Below are positions 12,210 to 30,454 of a stretch of 64,000 nucleotides of DNA, piece after piece; the stretch's first letter is position 1; every line of letters begins with the position of its first letter. The notes below the pieces were generated by a model. It was not told the origin of the DNA. It ran no database searches and saw only the letters and a program-made list of their open reading frames with translations. The DNA is from Piscicola geometra (lineage: Eukaryota > Annelida > Clitellata > Hirudinida > Piscicolidae). The DNA is taken from contig OX030962.1 in NCBI GenBank assembly GCA_943735955.1, forward strand, positions 134,501 through 198,500, written 5' to 3'. The translations under genes and the position numbers were made by a program.

Positions 12210-12630
12210 GAATATTTAAGAAGATTATAATTAGGAATATTTAAATAGATTATAATTTAGAATATTTAAGAGGAATATAATTCTAATTATTTGAAAATAG
12301 TATAGTTAGAATATTTAAAAATAATTCTAATTATATTATTTAAAAATAATATTATTAGAATATAATAAAAAAAAATATTTTATTTTATTTAAGAAAAAAT
12401 AATTTAAAATAATTTTTTACAATTTTTTTTTCAAAAAAAAGAATTATTTAAAATATTTCTTTTAAAAAAATTTATTATTTAAAATATTTTCTTTAAAAAA
12501 AGTTTTTTTTTTAAATATTTTCTTTAAAAAAAATTATTTTCAAAATTGTAATGTAAAATTTTTATTTAAAGGTTTAAATAACTTTAAACTTTAAAGGTTT
12601 GTAAAAATTTACATTATCTATGTTTATGTT

Positions 12631-13553
12631 GGTTTACTTTGGAAAGCGTTATCATAATTTATGCAAATGAGATTAACGATTAACATAGACAAATTTCCAA
12701 TGTTTAAATAGCTGTATGGTAATAAAACGGTGTTGCTAACAGGCAAAAGAAAATACTTTAAATTAATAAGATTTTTTTTTATATTAGTTTAGTTTAGAGA
12801 GTTAAGAACCACGCAGATCTTTTGACTTCTATAATATTACTAGTAAAACATTTTGCTGATGACTTTATTGCTCTGACCAAAAATATAAAGCTAAAACTTT
12901 TTATTAAACAATTTAGCATAATATTTCTGAATTTTTATAATATTTTTTAGTTAAATAAAGTGGTTTCATCTATTTTTTAGGATTACGATGGACTCGGTAA
13001 TTGTTTATGTATATAAATAAGAATACCAATTTGAATAATTTTAATGTGAACAGATTTGACATTATGAATAAAATTATTATTAATTACTTTAAAAAGTATT
13101 CATAAAAGAAGTAAAGAAGCCTTCTTTATTGTTCATTTTACGATATATCTCGCCTCAGATAGTTTGCCGAAATATATACCAGATTTGACATTACTGAGTA
13201 AAATTATTATTAATTACTCAAAAAATTATTCGTAAAAGAAGTAAAGAAGCCTAATTTATTGTTCATTCTACGATATATCTCGCCTCAGATAGTTTGCCGA
13301 AATATATATCGTGAACTATCATATAACTTTAACAAAATATGTAAAAAAAAAAGAAGTAAAAGAAGTCTCAGTTATTGTTCATTTTACGATATATCTCGCC
13401 TCGGATAGTTTGCCGAAATCTAAAATAATATGGCCGCTTTTTGTTCTTGTTAGAAACCAACAATCAGCTGATTCAAGAAATAAATAAACATTGCCATCAG
13501 CTGTTTTTATATTGCTCTGTCTATGTTTCCGAGTACGCTTTCCATAGTATCCC
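12631..13553. mobile_element. MITE family B, copy 1 (923 bp)
   Basis: The left end GGTTTACTTTGGAAAGCG and the inverted right end GGGATACTATGGAAAGCG share about 20 bp. GTTTATGTT flanks both sides (12622-12630 and 13554-13562), a 9-bp target-site duplication. Inside, a unit containing CTCGCCTCAGATAGTTTGCC occurs three times (about 13150, 13270 and 13395). No protein is encoded. A 599-bp relative lies at 50744-51342. Start with GG and a 9-bp duplication point to a Mutator-like origin, but this is inference. Confidence 0.75.
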
Positions 13554-13727
13554 GTTTATGTTTATGTTTGTGTTTTTGTTTATGTTGTCGAACTGAGTCG
13601 AACTTGTCTTATGACTCAAGTGGATAAAGTGCGAACAAGTTCGCTTCGCTAGTTCGCATTTTATCCACGTAGTTCGTTCGCCTGTTCGCCGTTCGCTGTT
13701 CGCTTTTTATCCACACCCGCTTTTAAA

Positions 13728-16700
13728 ATGCCGTCTCAGTCTTCCAAGCGTGATCGAAACGACAGCAACTCCGCGAATGAAGACAACACAGATGGTTACT
13801 TTTTTGTATGGTCTGTATTATTCACAGCCTAGCAGACGCAGGCCATGTTAAAATGGTTCTGAGAACCACGCTTCTTATGCGCCAGAGACGCCACTCCACA
13901 CGACGTACAAATCTCTCAATGTATACGTCGCAAACACCGCATCATTTACACTAGGTATATGATAGTTCACGGCTGCTCTTCAGGGATTCGAACAAGCAAC
14001 CTTTGAGTCGAAAGTCCGACGTCCATCATCTAAAGTTTAGATTCTAAACCATCACCGCTCCCCAAATTTGTTTGCGATTGTAGGTTAACTGCATACGAAA
14101 AACGTCAATTTAGGGTTAAGGTTGGGGTTAGGGTAAGGGTTAGGTTTATATATTTATTTTCATAAAAATGCAACTTTAAGAAAAAATCAGCATTTTACAC
14201 ATATGCAGTTTTCTTTCTTAGCAGTTAACTTACAACCTTTTTTTGCAATATTTTTTTAATGAAAACTTTCAATAGACAGCTTTTCTGACATGCCAAAATA
14301 CTAAATTTTAGTGCTAAAAAATAGGGTGACAATTCTAATGATGAGTAAAATCAGCAAGAAAGAATAAGTTTTGTTTTTAGTCTGGAATTCCTGCAATCAA
14401 ACCTTTAGGACCCATACAAACTCTATGGGCTATAAGTTATTAATAAATTAAAATAGCTATGGTTCAAAATAATACTCAAAAAATAATCTACTTAGGTGCA
14501 TTAATATAAATAATGAAGGAAGTCAATAAAAGTTTATAAGCTTCAACATTAGAGATCACAGTGAACTTTATGTGTTGCAGACAAGGTGCTGTCGAAGCTT
14601 CACGGCTTGGTGAAGGAGAAGAGGGTGCTGAGGAAGCAAATAAAGCTCGACACTCATCTGTTGGTGCAGAAGTGGTGGTCTATGATGATGATGATGATGA
14701 TGATGAGGATGGGAGTGGTAATGATTATCAAAATCTAATGGTAATAATAATGTTATTGATGATGATGGTCTAAAGGCTGTCCAGTTGTGACTTGTCATTC
14801 GAAGAATCTCAAGTACTCCTTCTGCAACCTCACCACACAGCCTGAAGTCTCCTCGCGGCCTGCCTGCCCTCCTCGCCATGGCGACTCAGTTGCGCTTCAG
14901 AGGCAAGGGACACGAGGTGTGTTTCATTTTTTGAATTTCAAGGGCGGCCGATTAGCTTAGTGGTAAAACGCTTGGCATTCGACTCACTAGCGTGGGTTCG
15001 ATGCCAACCGTCGCTGAAGCGCGTCTATGCTCCAGAGGAGCCCTGCACTTTATGGGAAGAAGAAGGAGAAATTAATGTCTACGTCCGGGGGGACTCGGGT
15101 AGCCGTTGAAGATGGAAAGGCTTATTGAGACTGACAATTGTTGCTGAGGCTTCTGTGGTGTGCATCACATTTACATAGACGCTGATGAGCCAATCAGTAT
15201 GCATCCAGATGATTATTTAGATTTATATAAAAATTAATATTTTCTTTTTTACCATTAAAACATTTTTGCTCATTATACACGATACACCCCCCCCCCCCCT
15301 CGCCTCGCAGGCAAGCGACCTGCAGATGCTGATGGGGGGCATGGAACACTGGGCACACCGGCTCGCCCCCTCACTGCCCTTCCACCAACTCATCCAGAAG
15401 CTCGAGACTCTCGGTGGAAAGAAGGAAGTGCAGGTGTGCTGTGCTGTGGTGGAGGTGTCGATAACGAGGATGAATATTATGATGCGGTTGCTGCTAGTGG
15501 GTCTGTATAAAACAACACCACACTACACTACCAACAATCACACCAAACTACCAGCAATCACACTACACCACCAACAACTACACCACCAACAACTACACCA
15601 CCAACAACCACACCACCAACAACCACACCACCAACAACCACACCACCAACAAGTACACGACCAACAACCACACCACTTCACTACCACACTACTTTCATTA
15701 CCAACAACCACACCAAACTTCCAACAACCACACCAAACTTCCAACAACCACACCAAACTTCTAACAACTACACCAAACTTCCAAAAACCACACCAAACTT
15801 CCAACAACCACACCAAACTTCCAACAACCACACCAAACTTCCAACAACCACACCAAACTGTCAACAACCACACCAAACTTCCAACAACTACACCTAACTT
15901 CCAACAACCACACCAAACTTCCAACAACCACACCAAACTTCCAAAAACCACACCAAACTGTCAACAACTACACCAAACTTCCAACAACCACACCAAACTT
16001 CCAACAACTACACCAAACTTCCAACAACCACACTAAACTTCCAACAACCACACCAAACTGTCAACAACCACACTACCACACCACACCACACTGTCAACAA
16101 CCACACTACCCCACAACAAACACACTACCACACCACACCACCCCACTACGAACACACTACCCTACCACACCACCCCACAAAAAACACACTATCACACCAC
16201 ACCACAGCTACCACACTACCACACCACACCACACTGTCAACAACCACACCAAACTTCCAACAACCACACCAAACTTCCAACAACTACACCAAACTTCCAA
16301 CAACCACACCAAACTGTCAACAACCACACTACCACACCACACCACACTGTCAACAACCACACTACCCCACAACAAACACACTACCACACCACACCACCCC
16401 ACAACAAACACACTACCACACCACACCACCCCACAACAACCACACTACCACACCACCCCACAACACACTACCACACCACCCCACAACAAACACACTACCC
16501 CACCACACCACCCCACAACAAACACACTATCACACCACACCACAGCTACCACACTACCACACCACCCCACAACAAACACACTACCACACCACCCCACAAC
16601 AAACACACTACCACACCACACCACCCCACAACAACCACACTACCACACCAGACCACAACAAACACACTACCACACCACACCACAACAAACACACTACCAC

Positions 16701-19700
16701 ACCACACCACAACAAACACACTACCACACCACCCCACAACAAACACACTACCACACCACCCCACAACAAACACACTACCACACCACAACAAACACACTAC
16801 CACACCACAACAAACACACTACCACACCACCCCACAACAAACACACTACCACACCACAACAAACACACTGCCACACCATCCCACAACAAACACACTACCA
16901 CACTACCCCACTATGAACACACTACCCCACCACACCACCCCACAACAAACACACTACCACACCAACAAAAACATACACACTACCACACCACACCACAACA
17001 ACCACACTACCACACCACCCCACAACAAACACACTACCACACCACCCCACAACAAACACACTACCACACCACCCCACAACAACCACACTACCACACCATC
17101 CCACAACAAACACACTACCACACCATCCCACAACAAACACACTACCACACCACACCACAGCTACCACACCACACCACAACAAACACACTACCACACCACA
17201 CCACAACAAACACACTACCACACCACACCACAGCTACCACACCACACCACAACAAACACACTACCACACCATCCCACAACAAACACACTACCACACTACC
17301 CCACTATGAACACACTACCCCACCACACCACCCCACAACAAACACACTACCACACCACACCACAGCTACCACACCACACCACACCACAGCTACCACACCA
17401 CACCACAACAAACACACTACCACACCACACCACAGCTACCACACCACACCAACACAAACACACTACCACACCATCCCACAACAAACACACTACCACACTA
17501 CCCCACTATGAACACACTACCCCACCACACCACCCCACAACAAACACACTACCACACCAACAAAAACATACACACTACCACACCACACCACAACAACCAC
17601 ACTACCACACCACCCCACAACAAACACACTACCACACCACCCCACAACAACCACACTACCACACCAGCCCACAACAAACACACTACCACACCACACCACA
17701 ACAAACACACTACCACACCACACCACACCACACCACAACAAACACACTATCACACCATCCCACAACAAACACACTACCACATCACACCACACCACAGCTA
17801 CCACACTACCACACCACCCCACAACAACCACACTACCACACCACCCCACAACAACCACACTACCACACCACACCACAACAAACACACTACCACACCACAC
17901 CACTCCACAACAAACACACTCCCACACCACCCCACAACAAACACACTACCACACCACACCACCCCACAACAAACACACTCCCACACCACCCCACAACAAA
18001 CACACTACCACACCATCCCACAACAAACACACTACCACACCACCCCACAACAAACACACTACCACACCACACCACTCCACAACAAACACACTACCACACC
18101 ACAGCTACCACACCACAGCTACCACACTACCACACCACCCCACAACAACCACACTACCACACCACCCCACAACAACCACACTACCACACCACACCACAAC
18201 AAACACACTACCACACCACACCACTCCACAACAAACACACTCCCACACCACCCCACAACAAACACACTACCACACCACACCACCCCACAACAAACACACT
18301 CCCACACCACCCCACAACAAACACACTACCACACCATCCCACAACAAACACACTACCACACCACCCCACAACAAACACACTACCACACCACACCACACTG
18401 TCAACAACCACACTACCCCACAACAAACACACTACCACACCACACCACCCCACAACAAACACACTACCACACCACACCACCCCACAACAACCACACTACC
18501 ACACCACCCCACAACAAACACACTACCACACCACCCCACAACAAACACACTACCCCACCACACCACCCCACAACAAACACACTATCACACCACACCACAG
18601 CTACCACACTACCACACCACCCCACAACAAACACACTACCACACCACCCCACAACAAACACACTACCACACCACACCACCCCACAACAACCACACTACCA
18701 CACCAGACCACTACAAACACACTACCACACCACACCACAACAAACACACTACCACACCACACCACAACAAACACACTACCACACCACTCCACAACAAACA
18801 CACTACCACACCACCCCACAACAAACACACTACCACACCACAACAAACACACTACCACACCACAACAAACACACTACCACACCACCCCACAACAAACACA
18901 CTACCACACCACAACAAACACACTGCCACACCATCCCACAACAAACACACTACCACACTACCCCACTATGAACACACTACCCCACCACACCACCCCACAA
19001 CAAACACACTACCACACCAACAAAAACATACACACTACCACACCACACCACAACAACCACACTACCACACCACCCCACAACAAACACACTACCACACCAC
19101 CCCACAACAAACACACTACCACACCACCCCACAACAACCACACTACCACACCATCCCACAACAAACACACTACCACACCATCCCACAACAAACACACTAC
19201 CACACCACACCACAGCTACCACACCACACCACAACAAACACACTACCACACCACACCACAACAAACACACTACCACACCACACCACAGCTACCACACCAC
19301 ACCACAACAAACACACTACCACACCATCCCACAACAAACACACTACCACACTACCCCACTATGAACACACTACCCCACCACACCACCCCACAACAAACAC
19401 ACTACCACACCACACCACAGCTACCACACCACACCACACCACAGCTACCACACCACACCACAACAAACACACTACCACACCACACCACAGCTACCACACC
19501 ACACCAACACAAACACACTACCACACCATCCCACAACAAACACACTACCACACTACCCCACTATGAACACACTACCCCACCACACCACCCCACAACAAAC
19601 ACACTACCACACCAACAAAAACATACACACTACCACACCACACCACAACAACCACACTACCACACCACCCCACAACAAACACACTACCACACCACCCCAC

Positions 19701-21586
19701 AACAACCACACTACCACACCAGCCCACAACAAACACACTACCACACCACACCACACCACACCACAACAAACACACTATCACACCATCCCACAACAAACAC
19801 ACTACCACATCACACCACACCACAGCTACCACACTACCACACCACCCCACAACAACCACACTACCACACCACCCCACAACAACCACACTACCACACCACA
19901 CCACAACAAACACACTACCACACCACACCACTCCACAACAAACACACTCCCACACCACCCCACAACAAACACACTACCACACCAACAAAAACATACACAC
20001 TACCACACCACACCACAACAACCACACTACCACACCACCCCACAACAAACACACTACCACACCACCCCACAACAACCACACTACCACACCAGCCCACAAC
20101 AAACACACTACCACACCACACCACACCACACCACAACAAACACACTATCACACCATCCCACAACAAACACACTACCACATCACACCACACCACAGCTACC
20201 ACACTACCACACCACCCCACAACAACCACACTACCACACCACCCCACAACAACCACACTACCACACCACACCACAACAAACACACTACCACACCACACCA
20301 CTCCACAACAAACACACTCCCACACCACCCCACAACAAACACACTACCACACCACACCACCCCACAACAAACACACTCCCACACCACCCCACAACAAACA
20401 CACTACCACACCATCCCACAACAAACACACTACCACACCACCCCACAACAAACACACTACCACACCACACCACTCCACAACAAACACACTACCACACCAC
20501 AGCTACCACACTACCACACCACCCCACAACAACCACACTACCACACCACCCCACAACAACCACACTACCACACCACACCACAACAAACACACTACCACAC
20601 CACACCACTCCACAACAAACACACTCCCACACCACCCCACAACAAACACACTACCACACCACACCACCCCACAACAAACACACTCCCACACCACCCCACA
20701 ACAAACACACTACCACACCATCCCACAACAAACACACTACCACACCACCCCACAACAAACACACTACCACACCACACCACTCCACAACAAACACACTACC
20801 ACACCACAGCTACCACACAACCACACCACATCAACTAGGTGCTCTTGAAGAGAATCCACATGGACATGTCCATCATTGATCATGAAGCCGTCGATCAAGA
20901 AGAAGAAGAAGAAGAAGACAAGGTGCTTGGTGGTGATGATAGTGATGAGGAAAAAGAGGATGATGATGATAGCGGTGTTGACGGTGGAGATGAGGATGCT
21001 GATGATGATGCTGATGATGATAGGGGTGGTGATGATGTTGATGAAGATGATGATGATGATAGGGGTGGTGATGATGATGACGAAGATGATGATGAGAATG
21101 ATAGTGATTTCACCTAGTTACCTTCATCACCACCAAGGACAAGAGTGACACTCCACCATTCTTCCCTGAACCTCTGCAAATAAGTAACAATCATAGTAAC
21201 AATTGCAACAACACTTACAACCCTGCTAACAGTGATGGAGATTTAAATAATAACAACGGCAAAGATCTTATGCCCACACCAAGCCACCCTGCCAACAACG
21301 ACCAAACTTCGCCAGTGAGTACAGCATGCTTCTTCGCGCTCCATCTTCTTTCACACCTTTTACTTTAATTTTAAATACATTTTTAACTAAACTTTTTTTC
21401 TATAATAATTCATTCAAATGGGTAATCTATTTAATAAACAAAATATCAAACGTAGTAAAGGTATAAGATTTTTAAAAGTATTTTTCTACAACCTCAACCC
21501 TTCCGCTGACCCAGGAGCAGCAGGAAAGAATGCAACGAAACAGACAACTCGCGATGGAAAAACTTGCTAGGAAAAGAATGAAATAA
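13728..21586 (+). CDS. TIPIN: TIPIN (TIMELESS-interacting protein), seven proposed exons
   Basis: TIPIN partners TIMELESS in the replication-fork protection complex and S-phase checkpoint in the nucleus. Proposed exons are 13728-13794, 14581-14659, 14841-14916, 15311-15433, 20839-20974, 21118-21314 and 21515-21586. All join in phase to about 249 residues; human TIPIN is near 300. The Swi3/Csm3 domain is clear: KRVLRKQIKLDTHLL, SPRGLPALLAMATQ, RFRGKGHE, then ASDLQMLMGGMEHWAHRL and KLETLGGKKEVQ, followed by VLLKRIHMDMS. An acidic linker follows, and a basic end EQQERMQRNRQLAMEKLARK matches the family tail. Exon 1 (MPSQSSKRDRNDSNS) has a weak donor, GTTACT, and is the least certain. The acidic-exon donor at 20975 was chosen because it restores phase; reading on instead gives a stop at 21115-21117. 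Intron 3 is 5.4 kb of satellite. Confidence 0.85.
13842..14062 (-). repeat. tRNA-like SINE candidate in TIPIN intron 1
   Basis: On the minus strand the sequence begins GGGGAGCGGTGATGGTTTAG, resembling a pol III A box. About 50 bp on it has TTGCTTGTTCGAATCCCTG, matching the B-box consensus GGTTCGAANCC. The body continues without a proper tRNA cloverleaf, as in tRNA-derived SINEs. Only one copy is seen in the window. Confidence 0.45.
14943..15165 (+). repeat. tRNA-derived SINE candidate in TIPIN intron 3-exon gap
   Basis: The sequence GATTAGCTTAGTGGTAAAAC fits an A box, and GTGGGTTCGATGCCAACC about 40 bp later fits a B box. A non-tRNA body (TCTACGTCCGGGGGGACTCG, near 15080) follows. The anticodon arm does not pair properly, so a SINE is likelier than a tRNA gene. 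It lies between the TIPIN exons at 14841-14916 and 15311-15433. Confidence 0.5.
15530..20825. repeat. 5.3-kb satellite array in TIPIN intron
   Basis: The first 530 bp repeat a 20-bp unit CAACAACCACACCAAACTTC. From about 16,080 the unit becomes a 30-33-bp mosaic of CACACTACCACACCA, CCCCACAACAAA and AGCTACCACAC. The + strand has almost no G. Higher-order copies exist: the block starting ACTATGAACACACTACCCCA occurs at about 16911, 17506, 18966 and 19561, giving two pairs exactly 2,055 bp apart. Very long His/Thr/Pro and Cys/Val/Trp open frames here come from base composition and are not genes. Confidence 0.9.
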
Positions 21587-22314
21587 TAATTTCCGTGTTT
21601 TTTATGTTTTTTAATAATTTAATAATTTTTTATAAACGCTACAATTTTTAATTATTAAAATTAGTGTGTAAATATTTTGAAAATGCAGCGCTACTAAATA
21701 GGTTGTAAAAAATGAGTTTTGAAAGTTTAATTATTTAAAGTTACGAGGGTTTTGTTGGCAGAAAACTAAATGAATTTATGATGAGACACGAGATAAATAA
21801 GTTACTTTCATAATTTTTTTAACTCGATGTTTAAAAATACTTAAACTAACTATTTCATGGAAGCTATCGAAGTTCAGGTAAATCAGTTGATTCATTGATA
21901 TTTCTCACGTTTCATTTGCTGATATTTTGGAAACCATTTTTTACTGACATCTGATTATCATTGTTTTTAAAGTTTTCTCATTCGTACTTCAATGTGTGGA
22001 ATAAAATCAAACAACCAATTTGATAAGATACAACAACGAATATTATAAACTGGGTGTGAACCCGATCGTGCTTTAAGACCACTCGGTTTATAAATAATTA
22101 TAATTTTTAAACTGTTCATAAGTACCATAAATAATAATAATATTTAAAACTAACTTTTTAAAATACTATGATGATTGGGTGTCACTATTTTAGTAACTAA
22201 AATTTGACTGAAGTTTCATTATTATTCTTAATATTCGTTTGGTGCATTGTATTCTACTTGCTGTATTGTATCAGCTTGCAATGTTGGAATGAACTTCTGA
22301 TATCACTTGAACAG
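21587..22314. other. TIPIN 3' flank to first visible CCM2-like exon
   Basis: This is AT-rich sequence with no confident exon. A segment at 22030-22075 (ACAACAACGAATATTATAAA, AACCCGATCG) resembles one arm of the small MITE at 30455-30689. The missing 5' exons of the CCM2-like gene would be expected here but could not be identified. Confidence 0.5.
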
Positions 22315-27239
<4,925 letters not shown>

Positions 27240-29122
27240 CTAAACAACAAAAATAACAAAAACAACAACTAAACAACAATAACAACAACTAAACAACAAT
27301 AACAACAACTAAACAACAACAATAACAACAACTAAACAACAACTAAACAACAATAACAACAACTAAACAACAACTAAACAACAACAAAACAACAACAATA
27401 ACAACAACAATACCAACAACTAAACAACAATTAAACAACAATAACAACAACTAAACAACAATAACAACAACTAAACAACAACTAAACAACAATAACAACA
27501 ACTAAACAACAACTAAACAACAATAACAAAAACAATAACAACAACTAAACAACAACAATAACAATAACAACAACAATAACAACAACTAAACAACAACAAT
27601 AACAACAACAATAACAACAACTAAACAACAACTAAACAACAATAACAACAACTAAACAACAATTAAACAACAATAACAACAACTAAACAATTACAACTAA
27701 ACAACAATAACAACAACTAAACAACAATAACAACAACTAAACAACAACTAAACAACAATAACAACAACTAAACAACAATAACAACAACAATAACAACAAC
27801 TAAACAACAACAATAACAACAACAATAACAAAAACAATAACAACAACTAAACAACAATTAAACAACAATAACAACAACTAAACAATTACAACTAAACAAC
27901 AATAACAACAACTAAACAACAATAACAACAACTAAACAACAACTAAACAACAACTAAACAACAACAATAACAACAACAATAACAACAACTAAACAACAAT
28001 TAAACAACAATAACAACAACTAAACAACAATTAAACAACAATAACAACAACTAAACAACAATAACAAAAACAATAACAACAACTAAACAACAACAATAAC
28101 AATAACAACAACAATTAAACAACAATAACAACAACTAAACAACAATTAAACAACAATAACAACAACTAAACAACAATAACAAAAACAATAACAACAACTA
28201 AACAACAACAATAACAATAACAACAACAATAACAACAACTAAACAACAATAACAACAACTAAACAACAACAATAACAACAACTAAACAACAATTAAACAA
28301 CAATAACAACAACTAAACAATTACAACTAAACAACAATAACAACAACTAAACAACAATAACAACAACTAAACAACAACTAAACAACAACTAAACAACAAC
28401 AATAACAACAACAATAACAACAATTAAACAACAATAACAACAACTAAACAACAATAACAAAAACAATAACAACAACTAAACAACAACAATAACAATAACA
28501 ACAACAATAACAATAACAACAACTAAACAACAACAATAACAATAACAACAACAATAACAACAACAATAACAACAACAATAACAACAACTAAACAACAATT
28601 AAACAACAATAACAACAACTAAACAATTACAACTAAACAACAACAATAACAACAACAATAACAACAACAATAACAACAACAATAACAACAACTAAACAAC
28701 AATTAAACAACAATAACAACAACTAAACAATTACAACTAAACAACAATAACAACAACTTAACAACAATAACAACAACTAAACAACAACTAAACAACAATA
28801 ACAACAACTAAACAACAACAATAACAACAACAATAACAACAACAATAACAACAACAATAACAACAACTAAACAACAACAATAACAACAACAATAACAACA
28901 ACAATAACAATAACAATAACAACAACTAAACAACAATTAAACAACAATAACAACAACTAAACAATTACAACTAAACAACTAAACAATTACAACTAAACAA
29001 CAATAACAACAACTAAACAACAATAACAACAACAATAACAACAACTAAACAACAATAACAACAACTAAACAACAACAATAACAACAACAATAACAACTAA
29101 ACAACAACTAAACAACAATTAA
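27240..29122. repeat. 1.9-kb ACAACAACTAAACAACAATA minisatellite
   Basis: A tandem mosaic of ACAACAATA, ACTAAACAACA and ATTAAACAACA begins 1 bp after the CCM2-like stop codon and runs for 1.9 kb without any G until about 29,128. It probably forms the 3' UTR or lies just beyond it. Every frame is closed by frequent TAA. Confidence 0.9.
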
Positions 29123-29247
29123 ATAAGAGGATAAACAAGATATATATAGATATGTAGATATGTTTGAAACAAGAATTATATATAACAGAATATTTAAAAT
29201 ACTAACCTTTTTGAGTATTTTATTGGTAATTATAAATTGTTTAAGTA

Positions 29248-30445
29248 TTAGGTTCAGGAATTAGCGTTTTTTTCCTATTATGTTATGTTGAAAATAATCA
29301 GGTGTAATATCAACAAATTAATTAGTTATATATTCTCTGTTTCTGTTCACGACCTCCTCCACCAATTTGTTCATTCCAATTTGCTGGTGCGAGGAAGTTT
29401 TGAGCCAGATTTTGAAGTCTTCTTGATTTTCGAAGGCAACGCCCCTCATGTGGTGAGAACCGGAAAAGATGCTAATCCGTCGGTGCAAGGTCCGGAGAAT
29501 ACGAAGGATGCTGAAGGATGCTGAAGGGCCTCCCATTCGAGCTCTTGGATGGCGACCTTGACGACTTGCGCAACATGAGGCCTGGCGTTGTCGTGGAGGA
29601 GTGTGGCATGGCCTTGTCGATGGCGCCTTTTCTCTCGCAAAGCTTCTTCCAATCGGTGTGACTGGGCTGGGTAGAGCTTTTTGTTCACTGTGGTTTTTGA
29701 AGCATTTCTCAGTACACCACGCCTTTCCACCAAACGCAGATCATTGTCTTTTTTGGATGAAATTCTGGCTTCACTCGGCTTTGGCGTATCTCCTGAGGCG
29801 ACCCACTCTTTTCTGTGCTTCATCTTTATGTATAGGCACCACTTTTCATCTCCAGTCACAAATCTGTGCAAACATCTTCACAGTTTAAACTTTACACACT
29901 CCACATTGTAAAAAGAAAAAACATAATTCCATCTGATAGAAGGCAGAAACCCCATTCCGGATCGCTCCAAATATCGAAAGATGAATGAAGATGCTTTAGA
30001 ATTGTTTTTTTCACACTTCAGTTTTTCAGTCAATTGACTACTTGTTTGGCGACCGTTCTCCTTCGAAAGGACTTTCTTCGTCAAATTCCGAAGTTCTTCC
30101 GCTGCGGGGCGTGTATTAAAGTCTGATTTGTTATTTTTGATTTTGGAAAACCATTTTCGTGCAGTAGAATGGCCTATGACACTTTTGCCGTATACTTTTG
30201 CGAGCCTCACGGGCTGCTTCAGCTGCTTTTTGTCCTCGAGGAAAAGCAAAAAATAGCAGGTGTCGAAAAGCCTCATTTTCACTTCGTGGGTGCTTCATTT
30301 CAAAGCTTAAAAAGTATTCTCAAAGTTTAACTATGAAAAAAACAAAGATTTGTAGAGGGGGAAGGGTCTTTCGAATGATACTTGTGGTCAAATAGAAAAA
30401 ACATTGAAATTATAAAAATTGCCACGAGCTTATTCCTCAACCTAA
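29248..30445 (-). mobile_element. mariner transposon
   Basis: Imperfect inverted ends TTAGGTTCAGGAATTAGC (29248) and TTAGGTTGAGGAATAAGC (inverted at 30445) are flanked by TA on both sides (29246-29247, 30446-30447), the Tc1/mariner target. At 1,198 bp it is slightly shorter than typical mariners. It encodes a broken transposase on the minus strand. Confidence 0.85.
29446..30282 (-). pseudogene. mariner transposase, frameshifted
   Basis: The N-terminal half (30282 to about 29880) has a helix-turn-helix part with HSTARKWFSKIKNNKSDFN. The C-terminal half (29871-29446) reads RFVTGDEKWCLYIKMKHRKEW, holding the first catalytic Asp, then LLHDNARPHVAQ with the second Asp. The expected third Asp motif (YSPDLAPSDYH in the family) is lost by a frame break after LEWEALQHP. 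At least two frame breaks make it a pseudogene. The enzyme would have moved the element by cut and paste into TA. Confidence 0.85.
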
Positions 30446-30454
30446 TAGTACCAC

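Larger units (their letters stand above)
9677..13719. mobile_element. 4.0-kb DNA element with long terminal inverted repeats
   Basis: The left end CGGGTGTGGATAAAAAGC and the next 65-70 bp (AACAGGCGAACGAACTACGT, GGATAAAATGCGAACTAGCG) reappear inverted, with very few differences, at 13625-13719. Inside lie a Merlin transposon (10267-12209), a MITE (12631-13553) and AT-rich filler. No transposase of its own remains, so it is non-autonomous or gutted. No clear target-site duplication is visible, so the superfamily is undetermined. Its right end stops 8 bp before the proposed TIPIN start codon. Confidence 0.75.

Noticed and set aside
14943..15015. tRNA gene
   Set aside because: A and B boxes fit, but the anticodon arm and acceptor stem do not pair, and a SINE-like body follows.
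16913..20848. A 1,311-codon open frame rich in His, Thr and Pro
   Set aside because: It is created by the G-free satellite. Other frames and the reverse strand are open as well, and TIPIN splice sites place the stretch in an intron.
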